Notes under the pieces: model-generated
Database searches by the model: none
Told to the model about the DNA's origin: nothing
What the model saw: only the letters and a program-made list of their open reading frames with translations
In this document: piece by piece, positions 8,825 to 17,014 of the stretch
Position numbering within the stretch: position 1 is the first letter of the stretch
How the letters are laid out: the number at the start of each line of letters is the position of its first letter
Origin: an uncultured Verrucomicrobia subdivision 3 bacterium
GTDB lineage: Bacteria > Verrucomicrobiota > Verrucomicrobiia > Limisphaerales > UBA8199
DNA: 45,836 bases
NCBI GenBank assembly: GCA_903912925.1
Contig: CAIWJG010000040.1
Location: forward strand, 1 to 45,836
Reading direction: 5' to 3'
Position numbers and translations under genes: made by a program

Positions 8825-10258
8825 ATGAAGTCTGCTCTGAATCGTCGCTCGTTTCTCAAACGCTCCGCGCTCACTGCTGGCGCTTTGTCCACGGTTCGCC
8901 TTCTGACGGTCCCGAATATCCTCGCCGCGGCGCGTCCGGGGGAGAAACTCAACTGCGTCCAGATCGGCTGCGGCGGACGTGGCATGACCCATCTCGACTG
9001 GGCGGTGAACCAGAGCAAGGACAACCTGGTCGCAATTGTGGACGCCGATGAAAAGAACCTGGCCAAGGTGAAGAAGTGGCTGGCGGGCAAGGGCCAGGAC
9101 CCGACCAAGCTCCACACCTTCACGGACTACCGCGTGATGTTCGACAAGATCGGCAAGCAGATTGACTGCGTCTTCATTGCCACGCCCAACCACCAGCACG
9201 CGCTCCCCGCTATACTCGCCATGGAATCGGGCAAAGGGGTTTATTGCGAGAAGCCGCTCACCCATGACATCGCCGAGGCCCGCAAACTGCGCGCCATGGC
9301 CCGCGAAGCCAAGGTGCCCACTCAGATGGGCAACCAGGGCCATTGCGAGGACGGCTACCGGCGACTCTGTGAATTCGTCGCAGCCGGCGTGGTAGGCAAC
9401 ATCACGGAGACCCATAGCTGGACCGATCGGGCCAACGGCGGTGTCGGGCCGCGCCCGATCACCGAGCCACCACCTCCCGGCCTGAATTGGGATTCCTGGA
9501 TCGGGCCCGCGACCTACCGCGAATACCATACCGACCTGCATCCGCACGAGTGGCATGGCTGGTACGACTTCGGCAACGGCTCGCTTGGCAACATGGGCTG
9601 TCACGTCCTGGACGGAGTGTTTTGGGCGCTCAAGATTGAACACCCGACCTCCATTGAGGTCGAGGAACAGCGCGGCGGCAGCGACGAGCGTTATCCCACT
9701 GGCTGCCGGCTGCGCTGGGACATCCCCGCCCGCGGCAACATGCCGCCGCTGAAGGCTTATTGGTATGAGGGGCTCAAGAAGGATGCGGCCGGCAATGCCA
9801 GCGGAAGTCTGAAGGCCGCCAAGGGCGCGGACCGCAACTTCCCCGCTCTGCTGGCAGAATTGCAGAAGCAGTATCCCGATGAAGAGATGGACCGGCCGGA
9901 CAGCGGGACACTTTACGTCGGCGAGAAAGGCATCTTCTACACCGGCACCTATGGCGGCAAGTTTCACATCCTGCCGCTGGAGAAGATGGAGCAGGTCACC
10001 CAACCGCCCCGCACCCTGCCACGCCCGAAGAACATCATGGCCGACTTCCTCAACGCCTGCCGGGAAGGCAAGATCGAGACCGCCGCCAGCTTCGACTACG
10101 GTGCCCAGTTAACCGAATTTACTCTACTCGGCAACCTGGCGCAGCACGCGGGCGCGGGAAAGAAAGTGGAGTGGGACGGGCCAAACATGAAGGTCACGAA
10201 CCTCACCGAGATCAATCAGTGGGTGACAAGGCCGTATCGCAAGGGTTGGTCGGCTTGA
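8825..10258 (+). CDS. Gfo/Idh/MocA family oxidoreductase, Tat-exported
   Basis: This 477-residue protein starts MKSALNRRSFLKRSAL, a textbook twin-arginine signal (RRSFLK). The nucleotide-binding CVQIGCGGRGMTH lies about residues 45-57. The catalytic EKP motif is intact (VYCEKPLTHDIAEA) and is followed by QMGNQGHCEDGYRRLCEFV, characteristic of the large exported Planctomycete/Verrucomicrobia subgroup. I chose ATG at 8825 over an in-frame TTG at 8810 because it places the Arg pair normally. It probably acts on a sugar or glycoside in the periplasm. It is a distant paralogue of the gene at 6016, longer, with insertions in the second domain. The CCGAA repeat array that follows at 10303 may end its transcript. 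Confidence 0.93.
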   Translation: MKSALNRRSFLKRSALTAGALSTVRLLTVPNILAAARPGEKLNCVQIGCGGRGMTHLDWAVNQSKDNLVAIVDADEKNLAKVKKWLAGKGQDPTKLHTFTDYRVMFDKIGKQIDCVFIATPNHQHALPAILAMESGKGVYCEKPLTHDIAEARKLRAMAREAKVPTQMGNQGHCEDGYRRLCEFVAAGVVGNITETHSWTDRANGGVGPRPITEPPPPGLNWDSWIGPATYREYHTDLHPHEWHGWYDFGNGSLGNMGCHVLDGVFWALKIEHPTSIEVEEQRGGSDERYPTGCRLRWDIPARGNMPPLKAYWYEGLKKDAAGNASGSLKAAKGADRNFPALLAELQKQYPDEEMDRPDSGTLYVGEKGIFYTGTYGGKFHILPLEKMEQVTQPPRTLPRPKNIMADFLNACREGKIETAASFDYGAQLTEFTLLGNLAQHAGAGKKVEWDGPNMKVTNLTEINQWVTRPYRKGWSA

Positions 10259-10302
10259 GAAGGCAAGGTGGGGGCGGGCTAACGGCAGCAACCGGCGAGA
10301 CA

Positions 10303-10444
10303 AATCCGAAACCCGAAACCCGAAGGCCGAAGGAAGGCCGAAATCCGAGAGCCGAAATCCGAAGAAACCGGCTGCCGACAGCAATTCGGCCCTCGGATTT
10401 CGGGTTTCGGCCTTCCTTCGGATCTCGGTTTTCGGTTTTCGGAT
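10303..10444. repeat. CCGAA heptad array, inverted pair
   Basis: Tandem 7-bp units of the form CCGAAAC, CCGAAGG, CCGAAAT run forward at 10303-10370. Their complements (TTCGGGT, TTCGGCC, TTCGGAT) run at 10385-10444. The two arms can fold into one long imperfect hairpin of about 60 bp. The same family recurs in at least seven other spacers or gene ends of the window. Confidence 0.85.
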
Positions 10445-10682
10445 GTCCTGCCCCGACCTCCAGACCTCCTGACATACCAATGGTTTCCTCGAAATACTGA
10501 GAAGTTGTTCGGCGGGAGTGTGTCACAAGTCTTTGCGTGTGCAAAGCGTCGCACTGGCAGAATCCCCGCACGTGAAACGCATTCTCGGGGTCAAAACTGC
10601 GGAAAACTACGCAACGGGATTTCGTGCCTATGTCAGGAGTTCTGACCTCGGGCTGCCCGCTAAACACGCGAAATGACGCTAA

Positions 10683-10748
10683 ACCAGACACGGATTGCAC
10701 TGATTTTCACTGATTCGGCATCCGTGGTTAATTCGTGAAATCCGTGTC
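10683..10748. repeat. Short dispersed inverted repeat (ACACGGATT family)
   Basis: ACACGGATT at 10688-10696 is complementary to AATCCGTGT at 10739-10747. The right part, read on the minus strand (GACACGGATTTCACGAATT), recurs at 31532-31550 upstream of exbB. This marks a dispersed family. Confidence 0.7.
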
Positions 10749-10802
10749 GGCCTTCGGCCTTCGGATTTCTTTCGGGTTTCGGGTCTCGGGCTTCGGATTT
10801 CC
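10747..10802. repeat. CCGAA heptad array (reverse orientation)
   Basis: About seven 7-bp units appear as the complement of CCGAARR (CGGCCTT, CGGCCTT, CGGATTT, and so on). No matching forward arm lies next to it. Confidence 0.75.
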
Positions 10803-10888
10803 CGGCCGCAGATGGTAACCGGTCGAGCGTTGCAGCCGGCTCGCGGTAAGGCCGAAAGGTGTTCCTGACTACGTAGGGAAGGCCGGGC

Positions 10889-11263
10889 CTACAGCGGCGC
10901 CGAGTGTCCGGGCGCATCCAGGGCGACATAGACCACCTCGGCCTGGGTCACTCGCACGGTCTCATGCGGCGCCTGCCTGCGCCAGGCATCTACTGTCACC
11001 CGAACCGTTATAGACGTCCTGCCAATCTTTATAGTCTCGGTGTAGAAGCTCACCAGATCACCCACGAATACCGGTGCGATGAACTGGACTTCGTGCATCG
11101 CGACACTCGCGAGCATCTTTTCCGAATGCTTGCGCGCCTCCACCGCACCCGCTACGTCAATATGACTCAGGATGATACCGCCGAAGATCGTGCCCATCGG
11201 GTTGGTGTCGCGGGGCATCATCACGACGCGTATGGCGGGTTGTAGGGGGTCTGGCTCGGTCAT
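10889..11263 (-). CDS. Acyl-CoA thioesterase, hotdog fold (YciA/BFIT type)
   Basis: This 124-residue protein is one hotdog domain. The signature is [31 protein letters not shown], with the conserved Asn-Pro-x-Gly-x-x-Phe-Gly-Gly core and catalytic Asp of YciA-type thioesterases. The strand [33 protein letters not shown] follows. It hydrolyses acyl-CoA to free acid and CoA in the cytoplasm; substrate length is unknown. The size fits a complete family member. It diverges from msrB by about 77 bases, so the two promoters lie back to back. Confidence 0.92.
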   Translation of the reverse strand: MTEPDPLQPAIRVVMMPRDTNPMGTIFGGIILSHIDVAGAVEARKHSEKMLASVAMHEVQFIAPVFVGDLVSFYTETIKIGRTSITVRVTVDAWRRQAPHETVRVTQAEVVYVALDAPGHSAPL

Positions 11264-11340
11264 GCCCTTATTGTGGCGCAGCGGACGGGCTTTGGCCAGT
11301 TCGGGTTTTAGTTACGGCTTCGCATGTGCTATCATCCTGC

Positions 11341-11976
11341 ATGAACGCGGTGAAACCGATAGCTTGCCTGGCTGCGGCGGCAGCCTTGACGGCGGCCGTC
11401 CTGACCGGCTGCGACCAAGCCGTTTCGCAGACGACCACCCCTAAGCCGCCTGTCACTTCGCCGCCTATTACCAATACCGCTATGCAGAAATTCACCAAAC
11501 CGCCGGCTGCCGAGCTGAAGCAGAAGCTTAGCCCGATGCAGTATGCCGTGACGCAAAACGCCGCCACCGAGCCGCCCTTCCGCAATGAGTTCTACGACAA
11601 CCATAAGCCGGGGCTCTATGTCGATATCGTCTCGGGCCAACCGCTGTTCAGTTCGCTGGACAAGTTTGATTCGGGCTGTGGCTGGCCGAGTTTCTCGAAG
11701 CCGCTGGAGAATAAGGACGTCGTCGAGCACTCGGATCGTTCCCTCGGCGTGGAGCGCACGGAGGTGAGGTCCGGCGTGGCGGATTCGCATCTGGGACACG
11801 TCTTCAATGACGGACCCGGCCCCACCGGCCTGCGTTACTGCATCAACTCCGCCTCCCTGCGGTTCATCCCGGTGGAGGAGATGGAGAAGGTGGGGTATGG
11901 GGCGTACTTGGAGCCGTTTATCAAGGCAGGCGTTTATAAGGCGAAGGCCGGCAAGAGCGTGGAAGCGGGGCGCTGA
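11341..11976 (+). CDS. msrB: Peptide-methionine (R)-S-oxide reductase, lipoprotein
   Basis: This 211-residue protein has an MsrB domain behind a lipoprotein signal: a hydrophobic stretch and LTGC with the lipidation Cys24. The domain contains [24 protein letters not shown] with the likely resolving Cys113, HLGHVF and RYCINSASL with catalytic Cys167. The two CxxC pairs that bind zinc in many MsrB proteins are absent, so it belongs to the metal-free class known from PilB-like enzymes. It repairs methionine-R-sulfoxide in envelope proteins, probably recharged by a thioredoxin-like partner outside this window. An in-frame GTG at 11326 exists, but ATG at 11341 gives the proper signal peptide. Confidence 0.95.
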   Translation: MNAVKPIACLAAAAALTAAVLTGCDQAVSQTTTPKPPVTSPPITNTAMQKFTKPPAAELKQKLSPMQYAVTQNAATEPPFRNEFYDNHKPGLYVDIVSGQPLFSSLDKFDSGCGWPSFSKPLENKDVVEHSDRSLGVERTEVRSGVADSHLGHVFNDGPGPTGLRYCINSASLRFIPVEEMEKVGYGAYLEPFIKAGVYKAKAGKSVEAGR

Positions 11977-11978
11977 GG

Positions 11979-12088
11979 GCCGAAGGTCGAAGGCCGAAGC
12001 CCGAAATCCGAAAACACCTATTGCAGCGGAGGGACATAATGGCGGCAACGCTTTTACCTTCGGATCTCGGATTTCGGCCTTCGGATTT
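11979..12088. repeat. CCGAA heptad array, inverted pair
   Basis: Forward heptads at 11979-12016 (CCGAAGG, CCGAAGC, CCGAAAT) and complementary ones at 12052-12088 flank a 35-base spacer. The block begins directly at the msrB stop codon and may form its terminator-like hairpin. Confidence 0.8.
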
Positions 12089-12246
12089 TGACCGGTCACA
12101 GGCGGCCCGGTAACCGGCTGTCGGGCTCGGCGTTAGGAGTTGAAACGCTCGGTAGCTTGCGCCATTCTCGCGCCGGAGCGCGTTGGCCGGTGTGACGCTC
12201 GGACGTTTAACGCGCCAATCCTTTAACGCTGCAACGAATTGAAATT

Positions 12247-12552
12247 ATGCTAGTCGTTCACGTCCATGTTCATGTGAAACCGGAGTGCGTGGAGGCCTTC
12301 AAGCAGGCCACCGTCGCGAATGCGCGGGAAAGTATCAAGGAGCCGGGTATCGCCGGCTTTGACTGCGTCCAGCAGCAGGATGACGCCGCGCGCTTCGTAC
12401 TCGTGGAGGCTTATCGCACCCCGCAGGCGCCGGCCGTGCATAAGGAGACACGGCATTACCAGACTTGGCGCGATGCGGTCGCGCCCATGATGGCAGAGCC
12501 GCGCACGAGCGTGAAATACGCAAACCTCTTTCCGGAGGATTCGGCCTGGTGA
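12247..12552 (+). CDS. Antibiotic biosynthesis monooxygenase (ABM) family protein
   Basis: This 101-residue protein has the ferredoxin-like ABM fold. It shows [20 protein letters not shown], then [43 protein letters not shown], and ends with a strand VKYANLFP. The HKET and HYQTW pattern is typical of YgiN/LsrG-type cofactor-free monooxygenases or isomerases that act on quinols or small metabolites. The iron-type alcohol dehydrogenase follows 27 bases later on the same strand, suggesting a two-gene operon that handles one small substrate. Confidence 0.9.
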   Translation: MLVVHVHVHVKPECVEAFKQATVANARESIKEPGIAGFDCVQQQDDAARFVLVEAYRTPQAPAVHKETRHYQTWRDAVAPMMAEPRTSVKYANLFPEDSAW

Positions 12553-12579
12553 AACGCGGCTAGTGGCGAGGACCCTTTT

Positions 12580-13734
12580 ATGCGATTTGAATTTGGCACA
12601 GCCACCCGCATCGTTTTCGGTCCGGGCACGTTTGGCGAGGCGGGCAAAATAGCGCGCGAGTTTGGCGATCGTGCGGTGGTGGTCACGAACCTGGAGCCGG
12701 CCGCGGTGGGACCGTTGGCTGAGCGCTTGCGTGAGAGCGGCCTGCACTGCAGCCTTTTCGGAGTCCGCGGCGAGCCGGAGATTGAGACGGTGCGGCGGGG
12801 CGTGGCCCAGGCGAAGCAGGAGAATTGCGGCGTGGTCGTATCCATCGGCGGGGGCAGCGCGCTGGATGCCGGCAAGGCCATCGCGGCCATGCTCACCAAC
12901 CCGGGCGAACTGCTCGATTACCTGGAGGTCGTTGGCTGCGGCAAGGCGCTGACCCAGCCCGGCGCGCCGTTCATCGCAATCCCTACCACCGCGGGCACCG
13001 GCGCAGAAGTGACCCGCAACGCCGTCCTCGCCTCTCCGGAGCATAAGTTCAAAGTGAGCCTGCGCAGCCAGTTCCTGCTGGCGAAAGTAGCGCTCGTGGA
13101 CCCGGAACTGACCTATGACTTGCCGCCGGCCATCACGGCCAGCACCGGGCTGGATGCGCTGACGCAAGTCATCGAGCCCTACGTTTGCTCACGCCCTAAC
13201 CCGATGACCGACGCGCTGTGCGTCGAGGGGATCCGCCGCGCGGCGCGCTCGTTGCAGACGGCCTTTGAGCAGGGGCGCGATCCGGCGGCGCGATTGGATA
13301 TGTCGGTGGCCAGCCTGTTTGGCGGGCTGGCGCTGGCCAATGCGGGGCTGGGAGCGGTGCATGGGTTCGCTGCCCCGATCGGCGGCCAGTTCCACGCGCC
13401 GCATGGGGCCGTGTGCGCGGCTCTGCTGCCGCACGTGATGGAAGCGAATGTCCGAGCTCTTCGCCAACGCCAGCCCGCCGCCGAGCCGCTGCGGCGCTAC
13501 GACGAGGTGGCGCGCCTGGCGATCGGCAGCGTGACTGCGACCGCGGAAGCCGGCATCGAGTGGGTGCTCAAGCTGGTTACGAACCTTAAAATCCCCGGTC
13601 TGGGCCAGTATGGGCTGAAGCGCGAGCACACCGCTGAATTGGTCGGGAAAGCTGCCCAGGCCAGCAGCATGAAAGCGAATCCCATCACCCTGACCCCCGA
13701 CGAACTGGCTTGGATACTGGAACGTGCGCTCTGA
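12580..13734 (+). CDS. Iron-containing alcohol dehydrogenase family protein
   Basis: This 384-residue protein has the group III dehydrogenase layout. The N-terminal nucleotide fold contains SIGGGSALDAGKAIAA (about residues 89-104) and IPTTAGTGAEVTRNAV. The C-terminal helical metal domain holds Asp192 (TGLDALTQVIEP), His261 (GAVHGFAAP) and His275 (FHAPHGAVC). The usual second metal ligand, four residues after the Asp, is Gln196 here instead of His; as far as I remember this substitution marks a known subgroup. Likely reaction: NAD(P)-linked interconversion of an alcohol and aldehyde or a keto acid. GAGGA about 9 bases before ATG is a good ribosome binding site. Forms an operon with the ABM gene. 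Confidence 0.93.
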   Translation: MRFEFGTATRIVFGPGTFGEAGKIAREFGDRAVVVTNLEPAAVGPLAERLRESGLHCSLFGVRGEPEIETVRRGVAQAKQENCGVVVSIGGGSALDAGKAIAAMLTNPGELLDYLEVVGCGKALTQPGAPFIAIPTTAGTGAEVTRNAVLASPEHKFKVSLRSQFLLAKVALVDPELTYDLPPAITASTGLDALTQVIEPYVCSRPNPMTDALCVEGIRRAARSLQTAFEQGRDPAARLDMSVASLFGGLALANAGLGAVHGFAAPIGGQFHAPHGAVCAALLPHVMEANVRALRQRQPAAEPLRRYDEVARLAIGSVTATAEAGIEWVLKLVTNLKIPGLGQYGLKREHTAELVGKAAQASSMKANPITLTPDELAWILERAL

Positions 13735-13751
13735 ACTGCCCGTCAGTAATA

Positions 13752-13787
13752 GGGGCGGGGCCGGTGGGGCGAGGGACGGGGGGGGGG
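13752..13787 (+). other. G-quadruplex-type G-run cluster
   Basis: The plus strand carries GGGG-C-GGGG-CCGGT-GGGG-CGA-GGG-AC and then ten consecutive G (13778-13787). This meets the usual sequence rule for an intramolecular G-quadruplex. It lies between the alcohol dehydrogenase stop and the SPFH/ABC cluster. Confidence 0.6.
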
Positions 13788-13932
13788 TGCGCAGGAACTG
13801 CCTCGACGGGGATGGCCTCACGAGGTATTCTGTGGCGGTGGTAGCCACCTCGAAGCCGGCGATGTGCGCGCAAACGCACAGTTCCCACCGGAGGGGAAGT
13901 GCGGCAGATTGAACCGCAGATTGATTAACGAA

Positions 13933-13960
13933 TTGCTTTATTCCGGCCGGTTCTTAGAAT
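13933..13960 (+). promoter_or_regulatory. Possible promoter of the SPFH/ABC cluster
   Basis: TTGCTT (13933-13938), 16 bases, then TAGAAT (13955-13960) resembles a sigma-70-type promoter with a weak -35. It lies 19 bases before the ATG at 13980, so the leader would be very short. Weak evidence only. Confidence 0.25.
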
Positions 13961-13979
13961 GACAGGTCAAACCGAGTAG

Positions 13980-15122
13980 ATGCGACAATTCATCACCATT
14001 GCCACGAATGCATTCATGGAGCTGGTCCGGCAGCCGGTGTTCCTGCTGCTGATGACCAGTTCCGCGGTGTTCGAGATATTCCTGGCAACCCCGTATTACT
14101 TCGCGTTCGGGGACGAGCCTAAGCTTGTCAAGAACAGCACGCTGGCGGTAATGCTGCTGGCAGGCCTGTTCGGGGCAGTGTTGAGCGCCTCAGCCTCGCT
14201 GGCGCGCGAAATCCGCACCGGGACCGCCCTGGCGGTGCTGTCCAAACCGGTCGGCCGCGCCCAGTTCCTGCTGGCGAAATATGCCGGCCTGATCGTCGCG
14301 CTGGCGCTACTGACCTACGTCAACCTAATCGCGGCGCTGCTGGCCAGTCGCATGGCGTTCGACGCTTACGGCTCAACCGACCTGTTCGCGCTGGGGATTT
14401 TCTTACTGTCACTGGTCGTGGCCTACCTGCTGGGCGGGTTCAGCAATTTCTTCCTGCGGCGGCCGTTCGTATCGGACGCGGTGTTCAGCCTGCTGCTGAT
14501 GGTGACGTTGGCGTTCGTGGTGATCAGCTTTTTCGACCAGCACGGCAAGCCGCGGGAATGGGCTGCGGGCGTTGATTGGCGGCTGATACCGGCAGCGCTG
14601 CTAATTTTGTTTGCGCTCTGGATCCTGGCGGGGCTGGCGCTGGCCTGTTCGACGCGGCTCGATATGGTTCCCACCCTGACGATTTGCACGGCGCTGTTCC
14701 TGGTGGGCACGATGTCCGATTACCTGTTTGGCCGGCGGGCCGAGCCAGTCTGGCGCCATGATTTGACGGAAGAAGTCAACAGTTCCCGCTGGTCGGAGAG
14801 CCAGCGGACATTGCTGAAGGGCATCGTTGGCAAATACGACACAGACAAGAACGGCAAACTGGAGCCGGCAGAGCGGGAGACGATCAGCGCGGCGGATCAG
14901 GCGCGCCTGCGCCAGGCCGGCATGGGGGGGGCGTGGTGGGCGTCAGTACTTTACACCGTGACGCCGAATTGGCAGCTTTTCTGGCTGGCGGACGCCCTGT
15001 CGGAAGGACGGACTACCTTCCAGTGGGGTTATGTGGCCAAGGCGTTTGCTTATATGGCAGCGTATGTGGGCGCAGCGCTGGCTGCGGCCATTTTGTTGTT
15101 TCAAGAACGGGAACTGAGTTAA
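13980..15122 (+). CDS. ABC-2 type transporter permease with EF-hand loop
   Basis: This 380-residue inner-membrane protein has an N-terminal helix (about 12-35) and helices near 50-75, 95-120, 135-155, 165-182, 205-225, 230-250 and 345-375. The pattern LAREIRTGTALAVLSKPVGRAQFLLAKY is the conserved cytoplasmic loop of ABC-2 permeases. Between the last two helices is a soluble segment (about 260-335) with a canonical calcium-binding EF-hand loop, DTDKNGKLEPAE (287-298), in which Asp287, Asp289, Asn291 and Glu298 fill ligand positions. No ATPase is adjacent; the one at 21205 is the likely partner. Start of an eight-gene run; the next gene begins 6 bases after its stop. Confidence 0.88.
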   Translation: MRQFITIATNAFMELVRQPVFLLLMTSSAVFEIFLATPYYFAFGDEPKLVKNSTLAVMLLAGLFGAVLSASASLAREIRTGTALAVLSKPVGRAQFLLAKYAGLIVALALLTYVNLIAALLASRMAFDAYGSTDLFALGIFLLSLVVAYLLGGFSNFFLRRPFVSDAVFSLLLMVTLAFVVISFFDQHGKPREWAAGVDWRLIPAALLILFALWILAGLALACSTRLDMVPTLTICTALFLVGTMSDYLFGRRAEPVWRHDLTEEVNSSRWSESQRTLLKGIVGKYDTDKNGKLEPAERETISAADQARLRQAGMGGAWWASVLYTVTPNWQLFWLADALSEGRTTFQWGYVAKAFAYMAAYVGAALAAAILLFQERELS

Positions 15123-15128
15123 TTTCGC

Positions 15129-17009
15129 ATGGAACGAAGCGTACAGAAGAATGGGCTGATCAACCTGCTGGCCTTGCTGGCTGTGGGCGTGGCAAGCCTG
15201 GGGGTGGCGCGCTACGCCAACTCGATGGCGGGCCAGGTCAGCATCTTGTTTCTCGGCATCGGCGTGCTGGTGGCGGTCGTGAGCTGGTTCCAGATGCGCC
15301 TCGAGGACCGGGAGCGGCTGGAAAAGCTCGAACTTGATGAGCTGGCGAAGAGCCACGGCGGCTCGGCCCTTTTTGAGGCTCGCGATGCGGAAGTCTTCCC
15401 GGCGCAACGCTCGCGCGAGCAGTTCGAACGGTTCTTCGTGCCCGGGTTCACGGTGCTCGTCTTGCTGCTGCAGGCTGGCGGGGGGTATCTGCTCTGGCGC
15501 TGGCTGTCGCAGAGCACGACGGCGGTGGAAGTTAAGCAGCCCATTGCCGGGCTGGCGTTGTTCGGCCTCTTCGCACTGGTGCTGTTCCTGCTCGGCCGGT
15601 TTTCCGCTACCATCGCCCGGCTGGAGCGCCACCGTTTGCTCCGGCCCGGCGCCAGCTACCTGCTCTTCAATGCCTTTCTATGCCTGATCGTTTCGCTCGG
15701 GATGGTCGGCGTCTGGGCTGGCTTCCCAAAGGCGGACTTCTACGTCGCGCACGTCCTGTGCGGCCTGTTGGGGCTGGTGGCGGTGGAAACCCTGGTCCAA
15801 CTGGTGCTGGAGATTTATCGGCCGCGAGTCAAAGGCAAGATCGAACGGCCCCTATATGAGAGCCGGTTGGTTGGCCTGCTCGGGCAGCCGGAGGGGCTGA
15901 TTACCACCGCCGCGCAAGCCTTGGACTACCAGTTTGGGTTCAAGGTCTCCGAGACGTGGTTCTATCGGTTCTTCGAAAAGGCGCTCGGCTGGCTGGTGCT
16001 CCTGCAAGTGGGAGCGCTGGTGCTGTCAACCTGCTTCGTGTTCATTGACGCGGGCGAGCAAGGCTTGCTGGAGCGCTTGGGCAAACCCGTGGAGACCCGC
16101 TCGCCGCTCGGGCCGGGCGCGCACCTGAAATGGCCGTGGCCCATCGATAAGGTCTATCGCTTCCGCACCGAGCAGATTCAGACCTTCCACGTCGGATTTG
16201 CCGAGGAGGAGGGCCAGGAGCGCGAGCGGTTCGTGCTCTGGAGCCAGGGCCATCTCAATGAGACCAATTTCCTGGTGGCGAACCGCTTGCAGTATTCGCA
16301 GGAGATCACCAACGAAGTCGCGGGCCGGCGCACCCCGCCCGTAAGCTTGCTGACGGTGAGCGTCCCGGTGCAATTCCAGATCACCAACCTCGTGGACTGG
16401 GCCTACAACAACGAGGATGCCCCAGGGCTCCTGGAGGATCTGGGCACGCGCGAAGTAGTGCGCTATCTCGTGGGCGTGGACATGGCGGAGATCATGTCCT
16501 ATGGCCGGCAAGAGGCAGCCCAGACGCTGCGGGACCGCATCCAAGCCAAGGCGAATGAGCGTGGTTTGGGAGCCCAAATCGTGTCCGTGGGCCTGGGCGA
16601 TTTGCACCCGCCGGTGAAAGTCGCGCCGGAATACGAGAAAGTCATCGCGGCCATCGAGACGAAGCAAGCCAAGATCCTGGCGGCGCACGCGGATGACATC
16701 CGCACTAACGCGCTGGCCGTGGCGCAGGCGGTCACACTCACCAACCGGGCCAGCGCCGAGCGCTTGGCCCGCGAAGTCGGTGCGCTGGCCCAGGCGGCCC
16801 TGTTTACCAACCAGATTCCCGCGTTTATAACGGCCCCGTCGGTCTATGTGGAGCGGTCCTACCTCCAAACCTTTGTCCGGGCCACCGCCAACGCGCGCAA
16901 GTATATTCTACTCACCACTAACACCCACGACGTCCTCCAGTTCGACCTGAAAGATTCCGTTGCGGACAGCCTGCTGAACCTGACTGTGCCAGCGCCCAAA
17001 TCCAAATAG
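15129..17009 (+). CDS. Large SPFH/band-7 protein with multi-helix membrane domain
   Basis: This 626-residue protein is roughly twice the normal length of HflK/HflC. Residues 1-290 hold about seven hydrophobic helices (for example 10-30, 35-55, 98-122, 136-160, 172-195, 200-225, 282-308). After that an SPFH domain starts at FIDAGEQGLLERLGKP, with WPWPIDKVYRF and the coiled-coil-like region IAAIETKQAKILAAHADDIRTNALAVAQAV. SPFH proteins form membrane rings or cages that organise proteases and transporters. The fused helical bundle is unusual. It sits 5 bases before the next SPFH gene. Its function may be to scaffold the transporter proteins of this cluster. Confidence 0.85.
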   Translation: MERSVQKNGLINLLALLAVGVASLGVARYANSMAGQVSILFLGIGVLVAVVSWFQMRLEDRERLEKLELDELAKSHGGSALFEARDAEVFPAQRSREQFERFFVPGFTVLVLLLQAGGGYLLWRWLSQSTTAVEVKQPIAGLALFGLFALVLFLLGRFSATIARLERHRLLRPGASYLLFNAFLCLIVSLGMVGVWAGFPKADFYVAHVLCGLLGLVAVETLVQLVLEIYRPRVKGKIERPLYESRLVGLLGQPEGLITTAAQALDYQFGFKVSETWFYRFFEKALGWLVLLQVGALVLSTCFVFIDAGEQGLLERLGKPVETRSPLGPGAHLKWPWPIDKVYRFRTEQIQTFHVGFAEEEGQERERFVLWSQGHLNETNFLVANRLQYSQEITNEVAGRRTPPVSLLTVSVPVQFQITNLVDWAYNNEDAPGLLEDLGTREVVRYLVGVDMAEIMSYGRQEAAQTLRDRIQAKANERGLGAQIVSVGLGDLHPPVKVAPEYEKVIAAIETKQAKILAAHADDIRTNALAVAQAVTLTNRASAERLAREVGALAQAALFTNQIPAFITAPSVYVERSYLQTFVRATANARKYILLTTNTHDVLQFDLKDSVADSLLNLTVPAPKSK

Positions 17010-17014
17010 TTGCT

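Larger units (their letters stand above)
10259..10888. other. Repeat-filled intergenic region
   Basis: These 630 bases carry no supportable gene. They contain a CCGAA heptad inverted array (10303-10444), an ACACGGATT/AATCCGTGT inverted repeat (10688-10747) and a second CCGAA heptad block on the opposite strand (10747-10802). Reading frames through it are translations of repeats. Confidence 0.7.

Noticed and set aside
8768-10003. 411-codon frame antisense to the Gfo/Idh/MocA gene
   Set aside because: The sense strand has Tat signal, Rossmann fold and EKP motif; the antisense frame has none.
10303-10444. CRISPR-like reading of the CCGAA arrays
   Set aside because: Units are 7 bp with no unique spacers and no cas genes nearby.
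13788-13920. Possible riboswitch between 13788 and 13920
   Set aside because: A GGTGGTAGCCACC hairpin is present, but the conserved cores of cobalamin, TPP or other known riboswitches were not found.
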